Source: Glossina fuscipes (lineage: Eukaryota > Arthropoda > Insecta > Diptera > Glossinidae). Taken from it: a stretch of DNA of 64,000 bases. The DNA lies in the NCBI RefSeq assembly GCF_014805625.2, contig NW_023998490.1, positions 2,819,987-2,883,986 on the forward strand. Direction: 5' to 3'. The position numbers and the translations under genes are program-made. Position 1 is the stretch's first letter. Each line of letters begins with the position of its first letter. Positions 12,506 through 23,581 of the stretch are shown here, piece by piece. Under the pieces are notes generated by a model. That model did no database searches and was not told where the DNA came from. It saw only the letters and a program-made list of their open reading frames with translations.

Positions 12506-13849
12506 TTCCTGCTCACTTCTTCATTGAAGGCCTGTTTCTTTCTGGCGAACACATTTTTGAAATTTGTTTACAGATAATAATTGCTAGGGACTAAAGGTTA
12601 ACAATGGAAGCAATTCGAAGCACAATTCATGCAATTTTTCTGTTGTTGTGGTCGACTTGTGAAATGGCAAAATGCCTGAGTGAAGGAAAGCGAGCTTTTT
12701 TCTTTTCATTAGGGCCGTTTTTTCCAATTTCGTCACTCAAGCACATTAATGTTGGTATGTAATAATCACCCTTTCTCCTTCACTCTGTTGACTGCCGACT
12801 TGACTCTGGAAGACTTTGATAACCTATGTATCATCCATTGCTACAGGTGGTACGAAAAAATCCTTTTCACTCATTTGTTCTTTTTCGGAAGCTTCAGAGA
12901 CCCTATAAAGAATGTATATTCTTGATTAGCGTGAAATTGTATGTCCGTCTTTGTGTTTGCGTGGCACTCTCCTGGGCGTAAAAATGAAGATATCGACTAC
13001 AACTTTGGTATTCAAACTGGGCCAAATTATAGAACTTAGACGGTTGAATTTTTTCACATTTACTTTACGAAGCACTCTACTGTTTACGTACAAAAATTGA
13101 AGAAATCAGCCATGCCTACATAAAGCTACAAATGATTAATGTTTTGTTTTCACTTCCTTGAGGTTTTATGCTTCGTGCACAAGGCAAACAATTCAGAATA
13201 TTTAAAACTATTTTGTACATTTCTCAAACGAAGATATACTAATTGCCTAAAAATGGGTCATTTTTGAAATGAATATGGTAGACAGAGCGATTAGCAATCA
13301 AATAAAATAACTTGGAGGTTAGAATGCGAAAAGCTAAGGGCGTTAGTTTAAAATTGAATATCTTCGACGTCACGAAGTAGTGAACTAATTTTTTCGTTAC
13401 GATACCGTTGATATGGGAATTACTTCGTTTAGCATTATCGCTAACACAGATAATATTCTTTTCCGCGTTTTTTGCCTTACGTATGCGCAACAGCCGCGAG
13501 ATATGCTCACACATATCTGTCCAAACAGGCGAACACCAAATAGCTCACGTTTACCGTTAGGTTGGTTGTTCAGTGCTCCGTTTATAAGGAAAAACAGGCG
13601 CAAATTTAAAACAAAATAAAATGTAAAAAAAAAATTGTGTTACGAATAGTTAAACCAGAATGAAACATTTTAATTAATAAAATTTTGAAAAGAAATAATT
13701 TAGTCGAAAATGCAACTCTTTCTTTGCGAAGCCATTTTCAAAATTTTCATTTCTTTAGAATGCAACGCAAAACTTAGTTTTTATTTGCAATTCACTTTAA
13801 GCCACTATACAGTCGTTGCACGTAAATTCATATGATAATGGATTTATGT

Positions 13850-14985
13850 TGTAAGGAAGCGTTCTGCTCCCTTACTAATTACCACATAAATAAATTAATA
13901 CTGAGTAGATATGCGGCAGCGTTTCCCACGCATTTCGGCAAGGCGTTCTCGGATTCCTAGGTTTGAGAAGCTTAGTATAGAAATAATGAATTCACATACT
14001 TAACGGTCACCAAATCATACGATTTGGTACCTGAGTTAGCGTTTTACAGAATCATACCGAGTAGCGGTAATAATAGAACAAACAGAAGGATAGGCCTACA
14101 AACAAACATCGCGATAGGAAAAAATAAGGTAGCTTATGGATATGTCGGACATGAGGACATGAGGATAGGCAAACAAGCAAAAATGTTCGATCAGACCTAA
14201 GTTAGCACACTTAAGGATAGATATGTAAGAATAGCATTGTAACACATAGGCAAGTCAAAGCAACTTTGTAACGGGATAGCGATGGTGATCGCGAATATAA
14301 AAGAGCATGTAGCACCACGCTCAGCCTTTCAAGCGTGTCATAGCAGCCAAAAGTTAAGTGATCCTGGACATAACTAGTTGACTTTCACTGAAAGGTTTTT
14401 TTTGGACTCTACGGATAGGGGATGGAAGGTTTAGCTGAACCGCCATCCCTGAAGAACTAATAGGACTGTTGACTTTACGGATAGGGAATAGACGGTTTGG
14501 CTTAATCGCCATCCCTGAAGGGCTAATAGAACTGTTGACTTTTTACGGATAGGGGATGGAAGGTTCAGCTTAACCGGGGACAGACGAGTGGCCTCGAAGT
14601 GGCCAAGGTAGGCTGCCATGACGCTCGCGGCTTACTCTCTCTTTTACAGAAACTCGCAATACGGGAACGTGGAAAACAAGAAAGTATAATAATCGTCCGT
14701 AACGGGAAAATAAATAGCAAAACGTTAAAGAAGAGTCGGGTCACCACGCTGGTTTTCGCCTACCCTTCTGTAAATCGCTGATCATTGTAATCTTCTCTTA
14801 AATAAATAAATAGAAACATAAGAACAAAACCGAAGGTCCAAGTTAATTTTATACTATAAATTTTCTTGGAAAGAGGCCTGGCCCTGCCCGAGAAGACTTG
14901 TTACAATGTATAAAATAAACATAAAAATACAACCCGGAGCCAAGAGCGTTTTCAACCCTTCTCGGCGTTTCATCATAGGAAAAAT
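13850..14985 (+). mobile_element. Possible LTR-like block
   Basis: This segment is richer in G+C than its surroundings. It carries a TATA-like AATATAAAAGAGC at 14296-14308, tandem repeats at 14411-14580, and AATAAA-type signals near 14797-14812 and 14908-14920. Promoter, internal repeats and polyadenylation signals in this order recall a long terminal repeat, perhaps a solo one. I cannot see a matching second LTR, a primer-binding site or gag/pol, and the exact TG...CA ends are not fixed, so the call is tentative. Confidence 0.3.
14411..14580 (+). repeat. Tandem repeat, 66-68 bp unit, 2.5 copies
   Basis: Units start at 14411, 14477 and 14545, each with ACGGATAGGG.AT. The first two complete units also share CGCCATCCCTGAAG and CTAATAG.ACTGTTGACTTT. 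The third is cut after AGCTTAACCG. Unit lengths are 66 and 68 bp. Confidence 0.9.
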
Positions 14986-14989
14986 ACCT

Positions 14990-17040
14990 GACAAAGAATG
15001 ATAACTAATTTTGATTATTGATCTGTGAGTACTATTGACTCTTAATGAAATGACCGAAAGAATGCTTTCATATTGTTCGCTGAGTTGATGCTAAATCAGT
15101 TGAAACTGTGCTTAATTGCGCGAGCACGCACTCCACAGACCATTTTGCTTGAAGAAGTGTAAGCCATTATTTGCATTCTTTCATTTGTCGTTTTTTATTT
15201 TCTTAAAAATGCTTATTATTTCACTTTAGTTTATTTTGTTAAATATATTATATAACTTTGCTTTCATTTATAAGTTGATTGTGTTGGTTTCTTGCAAACA
15301 AACGTCAAATTTGGTCCCTTACTTTTCTTTTATTTTTCCCAAATAAATATTGAAATCATAATGATGTGAAGTTAAATGATCTTAAAGTGACGTCGTCGAA
15401 GCGAAAATTAATTAACCATAAGTTAATTAGTCAGTAAAAGTAGTGCCATCAAAACAACTGTAACTTCCAACGATGTATCGTCATGAAATTTTGAAGGCAT
15501 CTAAAAATTAGACACATTCGTTAATTGCGGCGACATCTATATATCCTGAGAATCCATTGGCGTCGTATTGGAAATTTATGTTAACTCAACTGAATATCCA
15601 AAAAAAGCTGGTTAGAATTGACACAACTAACCGAGATTATAATTTTTTGCGACAATCATTACGCAACAATTTATTGCCTCAATCTCTCGTCCTCGTTAAT
15701 AATTGACTTCGGTTGCCTTTTTAGTGTGAATAAAAATGTAGGAGGATCACGTTGGTTATGGTTGGATATGGCGGCGACGCTAACATCGAGTATGTGAAAA
15801 TAATTCTCCATTTTATATATTTGCCGATAAAAGCACAACAGCAAAGCTTCATACGGGAACAAAATTTAATCTTTTACGATAAAGCTTGGATCAAAATAAT
15901 GATTTGACAAATATGTTTTCTGCCTCCCTTATAAATGTTCCCTAGATAGGGTGAGAGGGCATAATAATAAAATTAAGAAGAGCGTACTTCCAGCCGAGAG
16001 AAAGGATTAGAAGAAAACGTCTGAATAAAATTTATACATTAAGTGTACAAACCGATTGCCCTCTTCTTTCTTCGATATTCGAGGCCTTATTGTAAAAAAC
16101 TGTTTCTAGATTCACAAACTGTAAGTTTTGTTAGATAGGATCAGATTTGTTCACACTGAAAATTCACGACATGATGGCTTTTGCCATGTTGCTTTCGTTT
16201 TCTGTCCCAATTGCAGGAATTGTTTTTGATAGCCATAGTGATGGGAAGAAAACATAACACGTACAGCTAGATCCCTTTCCCCCGTCCCAAGTTGACATTC
16301 AGCTGTGTCGCCCCAGTTAATACTTGGAGCACTCTGCATTATGGCATCGTAAACGTATTCACAATTAACCATTGGTAAGGAATTAGCCGGCAGCATGTTC
16401 TTGTGAATCGAGCAGGAAAAGTAGAGTTTCCCGCAAGTAGAGTTTCTTTGACATAGAATTACATTTCTTCAAAGCTCCAAAACAGTAGAGTTGCGTAAGG
16501 CTTAAAGACTACACTTTCAAATGAGGAAAAGTCACAGTTTCATTTGCCATCCTATGGCACTATCCTCTCATTTATTTATACTCATAGACATAGATAGATG
16601 CATGTTTAATGCTTTTAAAAGAATCTTTGTAGGGTTTTCTCAATAATATTGCAAACTACTTCCTTCTAATATAAACTACAAAGTGTTGAAAAATGAAAAA
16701 CTTTAGTGACGAATGTTAACTGTATTCAATGTTCAGATCAAGTGCGCTGCTTAAGCAAACGTTCATTCATACTCTGCTTCACGCAGTTTCTCACTGACTC
16801 CCGCAAATTAATAAGTGCTGCGCAAAGCAAGGAACATATGAGTCGACATGTCCCCAGGGGACTTAACACAAACTAGCGCCTATGAAGGCACGGTTCATGT
16901 AAAACAAATGCATTACGTTATTTAGAGACCGAAAATTATCTCCGAATATCGGGTAAGGGGCTATGTATGGGCACGCCCTCCGTTCTGGGGGAAGACAAAG
17001 CCTATTTAATACCTCGATATTTAATGTTTTCATTATCTTA
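14990..17040. other. Non-coding stretch, no gene recognised
   Basis: No supported gene. A minus-strand open frame of 81 codons at 16151-16396 has a mixed, protein-like composition (INWGDTAECQLGTGERD) but matches nothing I know and has no joined exons. The rest is ordinary AT-rich sequence. Confidence 0.5.
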
Positions 17041-17042
17041 GC

Positions 17043-17165
17043 TAAACACAGCCGTCACAAAGCTTCCTGAACGATCGTTCTCAACTGCGAAAAATGAGAA
17101 AGCGAGGACAGGATGCCACCGAAATATGGGCGACCTGTGCTGGAACATGGTTTTTATGCTTTTGG
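17043..17165 (+). pseudogene. Possible hAT transposase C-terminal scrap
   Basis: One + strand frame reads LPERSFSTAKNEKART and then NMGDLCWNM. This recalls the ERSFS(T/A)LKRIK...ST motif of the hAT-family dimerisation region near the C-terminus. The element is otherwise unrecognisable, with no BED finger, catalytic motifs or terminal repeats placed. A chance match to this short motif is possible. Confidence 0.3.
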
Positions 17166-17652
17166 CGACCAAGCAAATACCATGCCATATCTGCAGTCAC
17201 AAACTGATTCTATCTAAAACATGAGGTCTACCGCGCTATGAACTGCACCCGAATATGCCGATTTGATAGTTACTTATTAGATTATGTGGTAATCTGAGTA
17301 TTTTAATTCAATCTTTTGTACAGTCTTGGCTAATCGGCTTTCCAATGGCCAATGGCAGAGAAGATATCGATACGCGTTTTGCCTCCACAGAATTGCTTTC
17401 ATAAGCCAAAAAGATATGACCTTAAGTCGTTTTCAGGATATCATTTTCAAATTTATCATACCGGTTCATAAATGGCAACAAGAACAATCACAAAAAAAAA
17501 AAAAAAAAAAAAACGAAAACAAAAACAAAATCCATGATAATATTAATGATGATTATCTCTATCAGTCACTCAATTTATGTCTCACTCTTGCTCTTCTTGT
17601 CTCTTGTCTCTTTATATATTCTCGTATCATCTAAAATAAATAAAAAAAAACA

Positions 17653-17770
17653 CGCGAAATTCCGGATCGAAAGTATATAAAATCTTATTAAACAGTCTTA
17701 AACAGTCTTAAACAGTTGTAAACATTTGTAAACACTTTGAAAGAACAGCGAAATTCCCGATCGAATGTAT
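17653..17770. repeat. Duplicated 23-bp motif flanking 10-bp tandem repeats
   Basis: GCGAAATTCC.GATCGAA.GTAT occurs at about 17654-17676 and again at 17747-17769. Between them, about four degenerate 10-bp units of the form AAACAGTCTT / AAACAGTTGT / AAACATTTGT run from 17691 to about 17735. The right-hand copy overlaps the end of the open frame assigned to the Grip128-like gene. Confidence 0.75.
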
Positions 17771-19240
17771 GGCTATTTGGCTTGGCTTCATACAAGTTCG
17801 TGAGTTCATTAAAACATTGGCAGACGTAATTGAGTTACTGATATAATCGTCAATAGCAGCCGCATTAAGCAAAGTTGCATCGCTGACTTGATTTTGCTCT
17901 GGATAAGCCCAAGGAACACCCGATTCAATCTATGTTATAAAGTTACTTAAAAAATGTAAAGGAATGTTGACCAGCCTGCTATAAAATTGATACATAACAT
18001 CGCCCGACTGCAATAGCAAAACCTTACGTAATTTTTGCAAATGCGCTAAGATCATAAACTCGTCTCGATACAATTTCATAACAAACAAATTTGCAAGTTC
18101 AATCCGGCGGTTTAGTATCTGAGTTAAAGTTTTAATTAGTAATTCTTCTAAGAGCAAACTGCATAAAGATCTTTGTAATTGCTTAAATGTATCCAAAGCA
18201 TTCGGTGTTTCTCGGTGCTTCTGTTTCATTGCTATTTAACGCAAACGACATAAGCAAGAATTCATCATTTGTTGTTAAATTACTTTAAACGCTGTTCTTT
18301 TTCATTTTAATATCTGAAGTGCTGACGAAGGGATCATTGTAACATTCACTTTCATCATCGGCATGTTTTGGTGATGATGGTCGCGATTGAATTTTAATTT
18401 CATTTTGCATAGTTCGGACCTGTTGCAAGAAATACTTTATAAATGTATTATGTAACTTTCCTTCAACAGCGACGCAGTCATTGCACAAATTTCCAATGCG
18501 ATTAATTTCGTAAAGCAAATTAAGTGTACGTCCCGCTTCCAAAGCATGTTCTTGCATTAATAAGAAGGATACTTTTTGTAGCTTGTGATGGCACAAAAAA
18601 TAATTTCGATTTATTCTTACGGTATTTACGCATGCATACCGACTGATCCACGTCGCTTATTCTAAATACGAATAAAAAGAGTAAAATTGAGTTTAAATAA
18701 GCAGAGAATTGTTACCTTTCTACGATGTATTCTTGCTGCCAATCATCTAACCGTCCTTCCGACCACCAAGTATCTATGATTTCACAGGATACCTTAATTA
18801 AGGCCAGCAGCAGCGACATTGCCAAGTTGGCGTTGGTTGCGTTACTCCCCATATGAAAACATTTAGTTAAGCCGGCCAGTAACAATGCACTGCGTATATG
18901 TGGTGGATATTGTTCCCAGCTGAGAATCATCGCCCGCATATTAATAATTGTATTTATTTCGAGATCTTGTTGTTGGAGTAAGCGGCATTCGTAGTTCAGT
19001 AACTGTGCCGGTAACCGTCACATGGCACTAAAATATAATTTGTTTCAGTATTTGCAGTATATGAAGTATGATCGAGAACCACAGGGATCGGTCTTTCGTA
19101 CCTTGTCGCATGTAGGTGGTTTCTGCAAAAGCAAGCCTCTTCACGGCCATAAGGCGATTAGTTATCAGGCACTTAATGGCCGGCATTGTCGGATAACATT
19201 GACATTTTTCGCTGTTCGGATCCCTACGGCCGTCTTTAGT
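17711..19240 (-). CDS. GCP5/Grip128-like gamma-tubulin complex protein, partial
   Basis: Minus-strand exons encode a gamma-tubulin complex (GCP/Grip) protein, which in the family nucleates microtubules as part of the gamma-tubulin ring complex. Visible pieces in protein order: an open frame at 19240-19031; 19002-18716 with DTWWSEGRLDDWQQEY, matching the family block (I/V)D.W...G.L.D...EF(I/V)I.R; about 18642-18288 with QEHALEAGRTLNLL, matching the A..IL..GK.L.LL helix; 18229-17947 ending in LLLQSGDVMYQFYSRL, matching the (F/L)L...GD.MYDFY motif of GCP5; and 17898 to about 17711. The 48-nt intron 17946-17899 has clean GT/AG ends, and the donor at 18715 is good. GCP5 (Dgrip128 in Drosophila) fits better than GCP2/3/4 because of the GD.MY.FY spelling. 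The N-terminal region and most of the C-terminal gamma-tubulin-binding domain are not found. The 19031/19002 junction is out of frame and the 18.3 kb junction has only weak donors, so it may be a broken copy. Confidence 0.65.
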
Positions 19241-19299
19241 TTAACGAAAAGCAAGCGTAATAAATTGTAATTTTATGAAGTGCTTTTTACAACTAATTG

Positions 19300-20265
19300 T
19301 TTACTTTCCTCGCATTACTCGCTGTTATATATTAAAGTCAATTAACGAAAGTGTTTAATAACTTTGAAAAGTTCGATAAAATCAGTGTTTCAATGAAACG
19401 AATAAAAATTATACTAAAACTAAATTTGTCTAAAAGTATGTTACAATAAATGGGAAAAAATGAAAAGGAAGTGAAAAATTGTTCGGTCAGTAAGCATTCA
19501 AGAGGAAAGGGAGATAAAAATGAAAAATACGCAAAATGCATAATTTAAGTATTCAAAGCAAATGTTTGTGATGATGATGGTAATGGCCGATGACAATGAC
19601 TCCCGCATGTTGTGTCGTTTTTACATAAACGGAAATATCAAATTACACTTTTATGATTTTTGTTTCTTTTCTTTTATTCTTTTTTTTTTTTTTTTTTTAC
19701 AAAGTTTATGTTTTCTTTAATACGATCTTTTGTTGTAGTTATGAAGAAATGTCGAACGTGGAAAAAACAAAGTAGGATTTAGGATGTTTTCATGGTAAAC
19801 CCGTCGGTGGTTTCCTGTTACGTTTGAAAGTGTTCTATGAGTAGGAGGACAAAAAAAAATATAAAATTCCATTCAAGCATAAAATGCTTACGATACGGCT
19901 CGTTTGACATTTATGGCCTTTTTGTGCGGTTTTATTCCCATTTACTTGCCTTAGTTTGCTATTTCTCTAAAATCTTTTAAAGCAATTTTTGAAAAAAGTA
20001 TGAAAATATATTCTTTTACATTAGGAATTTCAATTACAGTCGATTACTTAAAGAGGAGTCAAGATATTTAAATATATATATGTATATGTAATATGTAAAA
20101 AAATAATTAACATAATCAATGATCCGTTACCATCCAAAAGGGAAAACATATTTCATATCATACTTGTAGTCGTAGATGGACATTTAAGTTAGTCATGAGG
20201 ATTTCAATACACGTACACGGCCAAATTAATTCATTCATTGGCACTTATCAGGATTGTGAATAACA
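19300..20265. other. Non-coding AT-rich stretch
   Basis: No coding signal is recognised on either strand. A poly-T run lies near 19681-19699 and a short TA-rich patch near 20070-20095. Confidence 0.6.
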
Positions 20266-20269
20266 AGTA

Positions 20270-20710
20270 GGTTGGTATTCGGTTTTAGCTAAACATTTTA
20301 TACTCACTGTCTTTATCTTAAAAAATTAGGAAAAACGAAAAAGACTATAGTTCGATGCTCTATAGTATTGATCGGACGTGGCTCATTTTTTCCAAGGTTC
20401 TACAAACCAAATGGAAATTTTTATTACGTATCAATTGTCGCTTTCAGGTAGTGAGCAAAAAAACGCGGAAAACAGAAGTGATCTTCATTTATTTTAGGCG
20501 TGTCCTTTCACACACGCTCAATAGCAACTTGCGTGCAAGAACTTCCAATGCTTTTGTCATATTTGAAGCCGTTAGTTCAATTTATGCGAATGGAAGAATG
20601 TTGACCATTCCACAGACGGATATACCTAAGTCGATTAAGAATTCGATGCTGATCGAAAATGTATATAGTTTGCGGGGCTTCCTTCTCTTTTGAAAATCTG
20701 ATACGCTCAT
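20270..20710 (+). mobile_element. Dispersed TGCTGATC-family repeat, copy 1
   Basis: This copy carries ATCGGACGTGGCTCATTTTT near its left part and GATGCTGATCGAAAATGTATA followed by CGGGGCTTCCTTCTC at its right part (20645-20690). The same ordered phrases, in variant form, occur at 22990-23300 and in two successive copies at 38440-39070. A 112-codon + strand open frame crosses it but has no protein character and is not conserved between copies. Confidence 0.5.
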
Positions 20711-20729
20711 GTTCCTTGGTCGTAAAGAC

Positions 20730-22600
20730 CTCATTTATCCAGTATGGTGAGGGTAAAAAATGAGATTAAAGGGCATATTTTACATACGTATTTATAAAGA
20801 GGACAATGCCTGTTTTTGTTGTAGGTGTTTTGATTTTGTATCAATTTTGTTATTCCGAAGGAATACTCCTTAGAAAACGCTTCGAAATCGCTATTATTAT
20901 AAAAGAGGGTTATAACGTCCCGTAAACTACACAGAAAAAAGTTGCTTGTGACTTGTGATGCCTCTGTTATACTACTTAGAATACGCCTGTTAATGTCAAA
21001 CAATCCTTATGGATACATTATTATAGCACACATTTGTTTTCTTATATAAATGAAATCTGAATATCTAATGCAACACTGCACTCGTTTTATGGACAATTAC
21101 AATGTAGATTTTCGTTCATGTGATCAATTCCAAATCGTATTTACTATCCTAAAGCTATCAAGTTAAGACAAAAGCAAAAACTAAATGCCGCAGATATACC
21201 AAACTTACAAGTTTTATTCTTGACGCAAGATGCATATTTGTTGTTCGAGCGTCTCGTATAAGGTGTGATTACCGGGCGATGGAACGCTACAGTTAAAAAT
21301 GTGTTTATAATAATCTCTTCTTTCAATGTAAAACAGTTCTTATTTTCCTTCTACTTGTCCCTCCGTCCGTCTGTCATTATTGCCGTCTATTAGCCAGCCT
21401 ATCGTGTCGTATCTGTCCGTCCAACAATTTAAAAAATTTCAGAAAAATAATCTCACTCCGGTCGTTTCAAATATTGTTTCAAACGTATTAAAAGTGATCA
21501 GAAAAATTTGATTTCATTGCTATGTTTTGGTGCCATCGTTGTCAAAACCAACAATACATACCGTCTGCCATAAAGGTAAACGTAAGACACATAACAAAAT
21601 TTAAAGAAAAAAAGAAAATTATGAATAAATGCAGAAGAATTCTTGACATTGCAATGAAAATAGTTCTCTCCGATACCTTTTTAGTGTCCTTGAAGTATAT
21701 CAAAATCCATTTGTGCGCTTATTCTCCTGAAATTTTTATAATATATGTGTAATTTGCATATTTCGCTTTCTTTTATATCTATAAATGTGTAAAAACTGCG
21801 CGTAGTATAAAAGTAATAAACATTTTCTTGTTTTTATGTTTTGTGTTTTTATTCTTTGAATCTTACGCATGATTTTGTATTTAACATGTGTTTATGCATT
21901 TTCCTTTTCGATCAATTATTGCAAACGTTTTTTAATTTTCGAACACAAGATTATTATAAAAGATATTTTAGTAAAGATAAGAATGTGCACTACACACAGC
22001 AATTGTGGTGACTTCACGTCAGTTATTGTTTATTATTTGAAGAGGATGATGGTCTGTTATTCTGCTTTTCTCTTACTTTATTCAACTGCAAGAGAGATTA
22101 TAATTTCTATGACATTCGTTAGGAAGCTGAAATTTCATATTTGGCAGAAGTGGATCGTTCATCCGCCTTTGTAGCATGAATTTCAGGCCAACAAAGCCGG
22201 TTAACAACTTTCGACAGCGTAGTGCAGCATGATCCCATTACAACGTCAGCTCCACAACCAAACCAAAGTGTAAATTTTTGTGATAGTTCAGAATATAATC
22301 CATTATTTTCGTTGAGTTTTGAAAGCTCACGGCAGCTTTGCTTGTTTTCATACTCGGAAAGATGAAAATTAATCTCACCATTCAGAATAACTTTTATTTA
22401 AAAAAGTCATGATGTTGTTCAAGCATCTTTAAACTTCAATTAGCGAATATAAAGCAAATGCGTCTGAAAACTTTCTAATTGGTATTCATCAAATGTCATC
22501 ACCATGAGAGTTGCAATCGTATCTCGCAACACGCTATGTAAATAGAGAGTGCTCCCAAAAATCTATACACACTATACACGCTTTATTCTTTCTAATTTAA
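20730..22600. other. Non-coding stretch
   Basis: Nothing coding is recognised. A 90-codon minus-strand frame (20731-21003) has plausible composition but no known motif. A GTCY-type cryptic repeat (CCTCCGTCCGTCTGTC) lies at about 21360-21376. Confidence 0.5.
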
Positions 22601-22619
22601 ATGTCATGCTTAATATTTA

Positions 22620-22760
22620 TCAGCAGTAGTGAGGATGACAAAGATTATTATTTCCAGCAAGGTGGAGCATCTTCCACTCCATCCCACTATCATAGTGATG
22701 TGAGGGCTTATATCAATGAAAATCCGGCGAACAGATGGATTGGACGAAGACTAAAGACAT
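22620..22760 (+). pseudogene. Mariner/Tc1-superfamily transposase scrap
   Basis: The frame reads DYYFQQGGASSTPSHYHSDV and then AYINENPANRWIGRR. This matches the FQQDGAPPHY...VR.YL.E.FPNRWIGRRGP block of one Tc1/mariner-type lineage. The catalytic Asp of QQDGA is replaced by Gly here, and homology ends after WIGRR where the third catalytic residue should approach. It is a short dead fragment of a lineage different from the one at 3850-4158. Confidence 0.6.
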
Positions 22761-22989
22761 TCATCATATTTACGTGTTGTCTATCTGAAATGATGAAATC
22801 GAACCTTTCTTCGCTGTAACATTGCTTGTATTTAATAATTCATTGGACAAAACGAAATTAAAACAAAACATTTTACGGCTAAATAATTGCAATAATAACA
22901 ATAACAATAATTTTCGGCTGAGGCAGAATCTTTTACACCCATCACATTTATATTACAATGGAATATGCAAGCATTTGTTGTTCCGATTA

Positions 22990-23300
22990 ACGAGTAATGA
23001 GTAAAAAACGCACCCCTCTTTTAATTTTTGAAAGCCGAATTGTTTTCGTTTTACATTGCGGGCGTGGTCTTTAACCGATTTGGTTTATTTTGGCAACCTA
23101 CGTGTACCAACGACTTGTTTTTGCCGAATTCGAAGACAATATCGTTACTTTTGCGACGAGGACGATGTTTATCACAAACACTAAACATGCAGACAGATGG
23201 ACAGAAGGGCGGATGAACATGGTGCTGATCAAGAATATCTCTTTATCTGTTTACGGGATACCTGAGTCTTCCTTCTGAGTGTTGCAGACGTTTTGAAAAA
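22990..23300 (+). mobile_element. Dispersed TGCTGATC-family repeat, copy 2
   Basis: It carries GCGGGCGTGG (23059), a GACAGATGGACAG run and TGCTGATCAAGAATATCTC (23222-23241), then ACGGGATACCTGAGTCTTCC. These are the ordered phrases of the copies at 20270-20710 and 38440-39070. The copy ends less than 300 bases before the first visible exon of the + strand gene. Confidence 0.5.
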
Positions 23301-23581
23301 ATGGATACAGATCTATCTCTCGGAGATGCATAAAAAAAAAGCCCAGAAATTAATTTTCATAGGTATATATCAGAGTAAATACTTCTGAATAATCCTTTTT
23401 TATCTTACAGTAAGTTTTCAAATTCCGGCTTTACTTTTCCAATTCACGCGGGTATCAGAAAAATTACTTTTAGTCCCATGCGACTTGAAGGATTGCTTTT
23501 TTTTAATTTGCAAATGTGACCAATTGACAAAAATATATTAAATATTTAGAAAGCTTTCATACCTTCTTCTTAATTCGCTAG

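Noticed and set aside
14411..14580. CRISPR-like array
   Set aside because: The units are 66-68 bp tandem copies without distinct spacers, in a eukaryotic sequence. It is an ordinary tandem repeat.
19022..19270. 82-codon + strand frame
   Set aside because: The opposite strand in the same place reads as part of the Grip-like protein, with a better fit to the neighbouring exon, so the + frame is probably a shadow.
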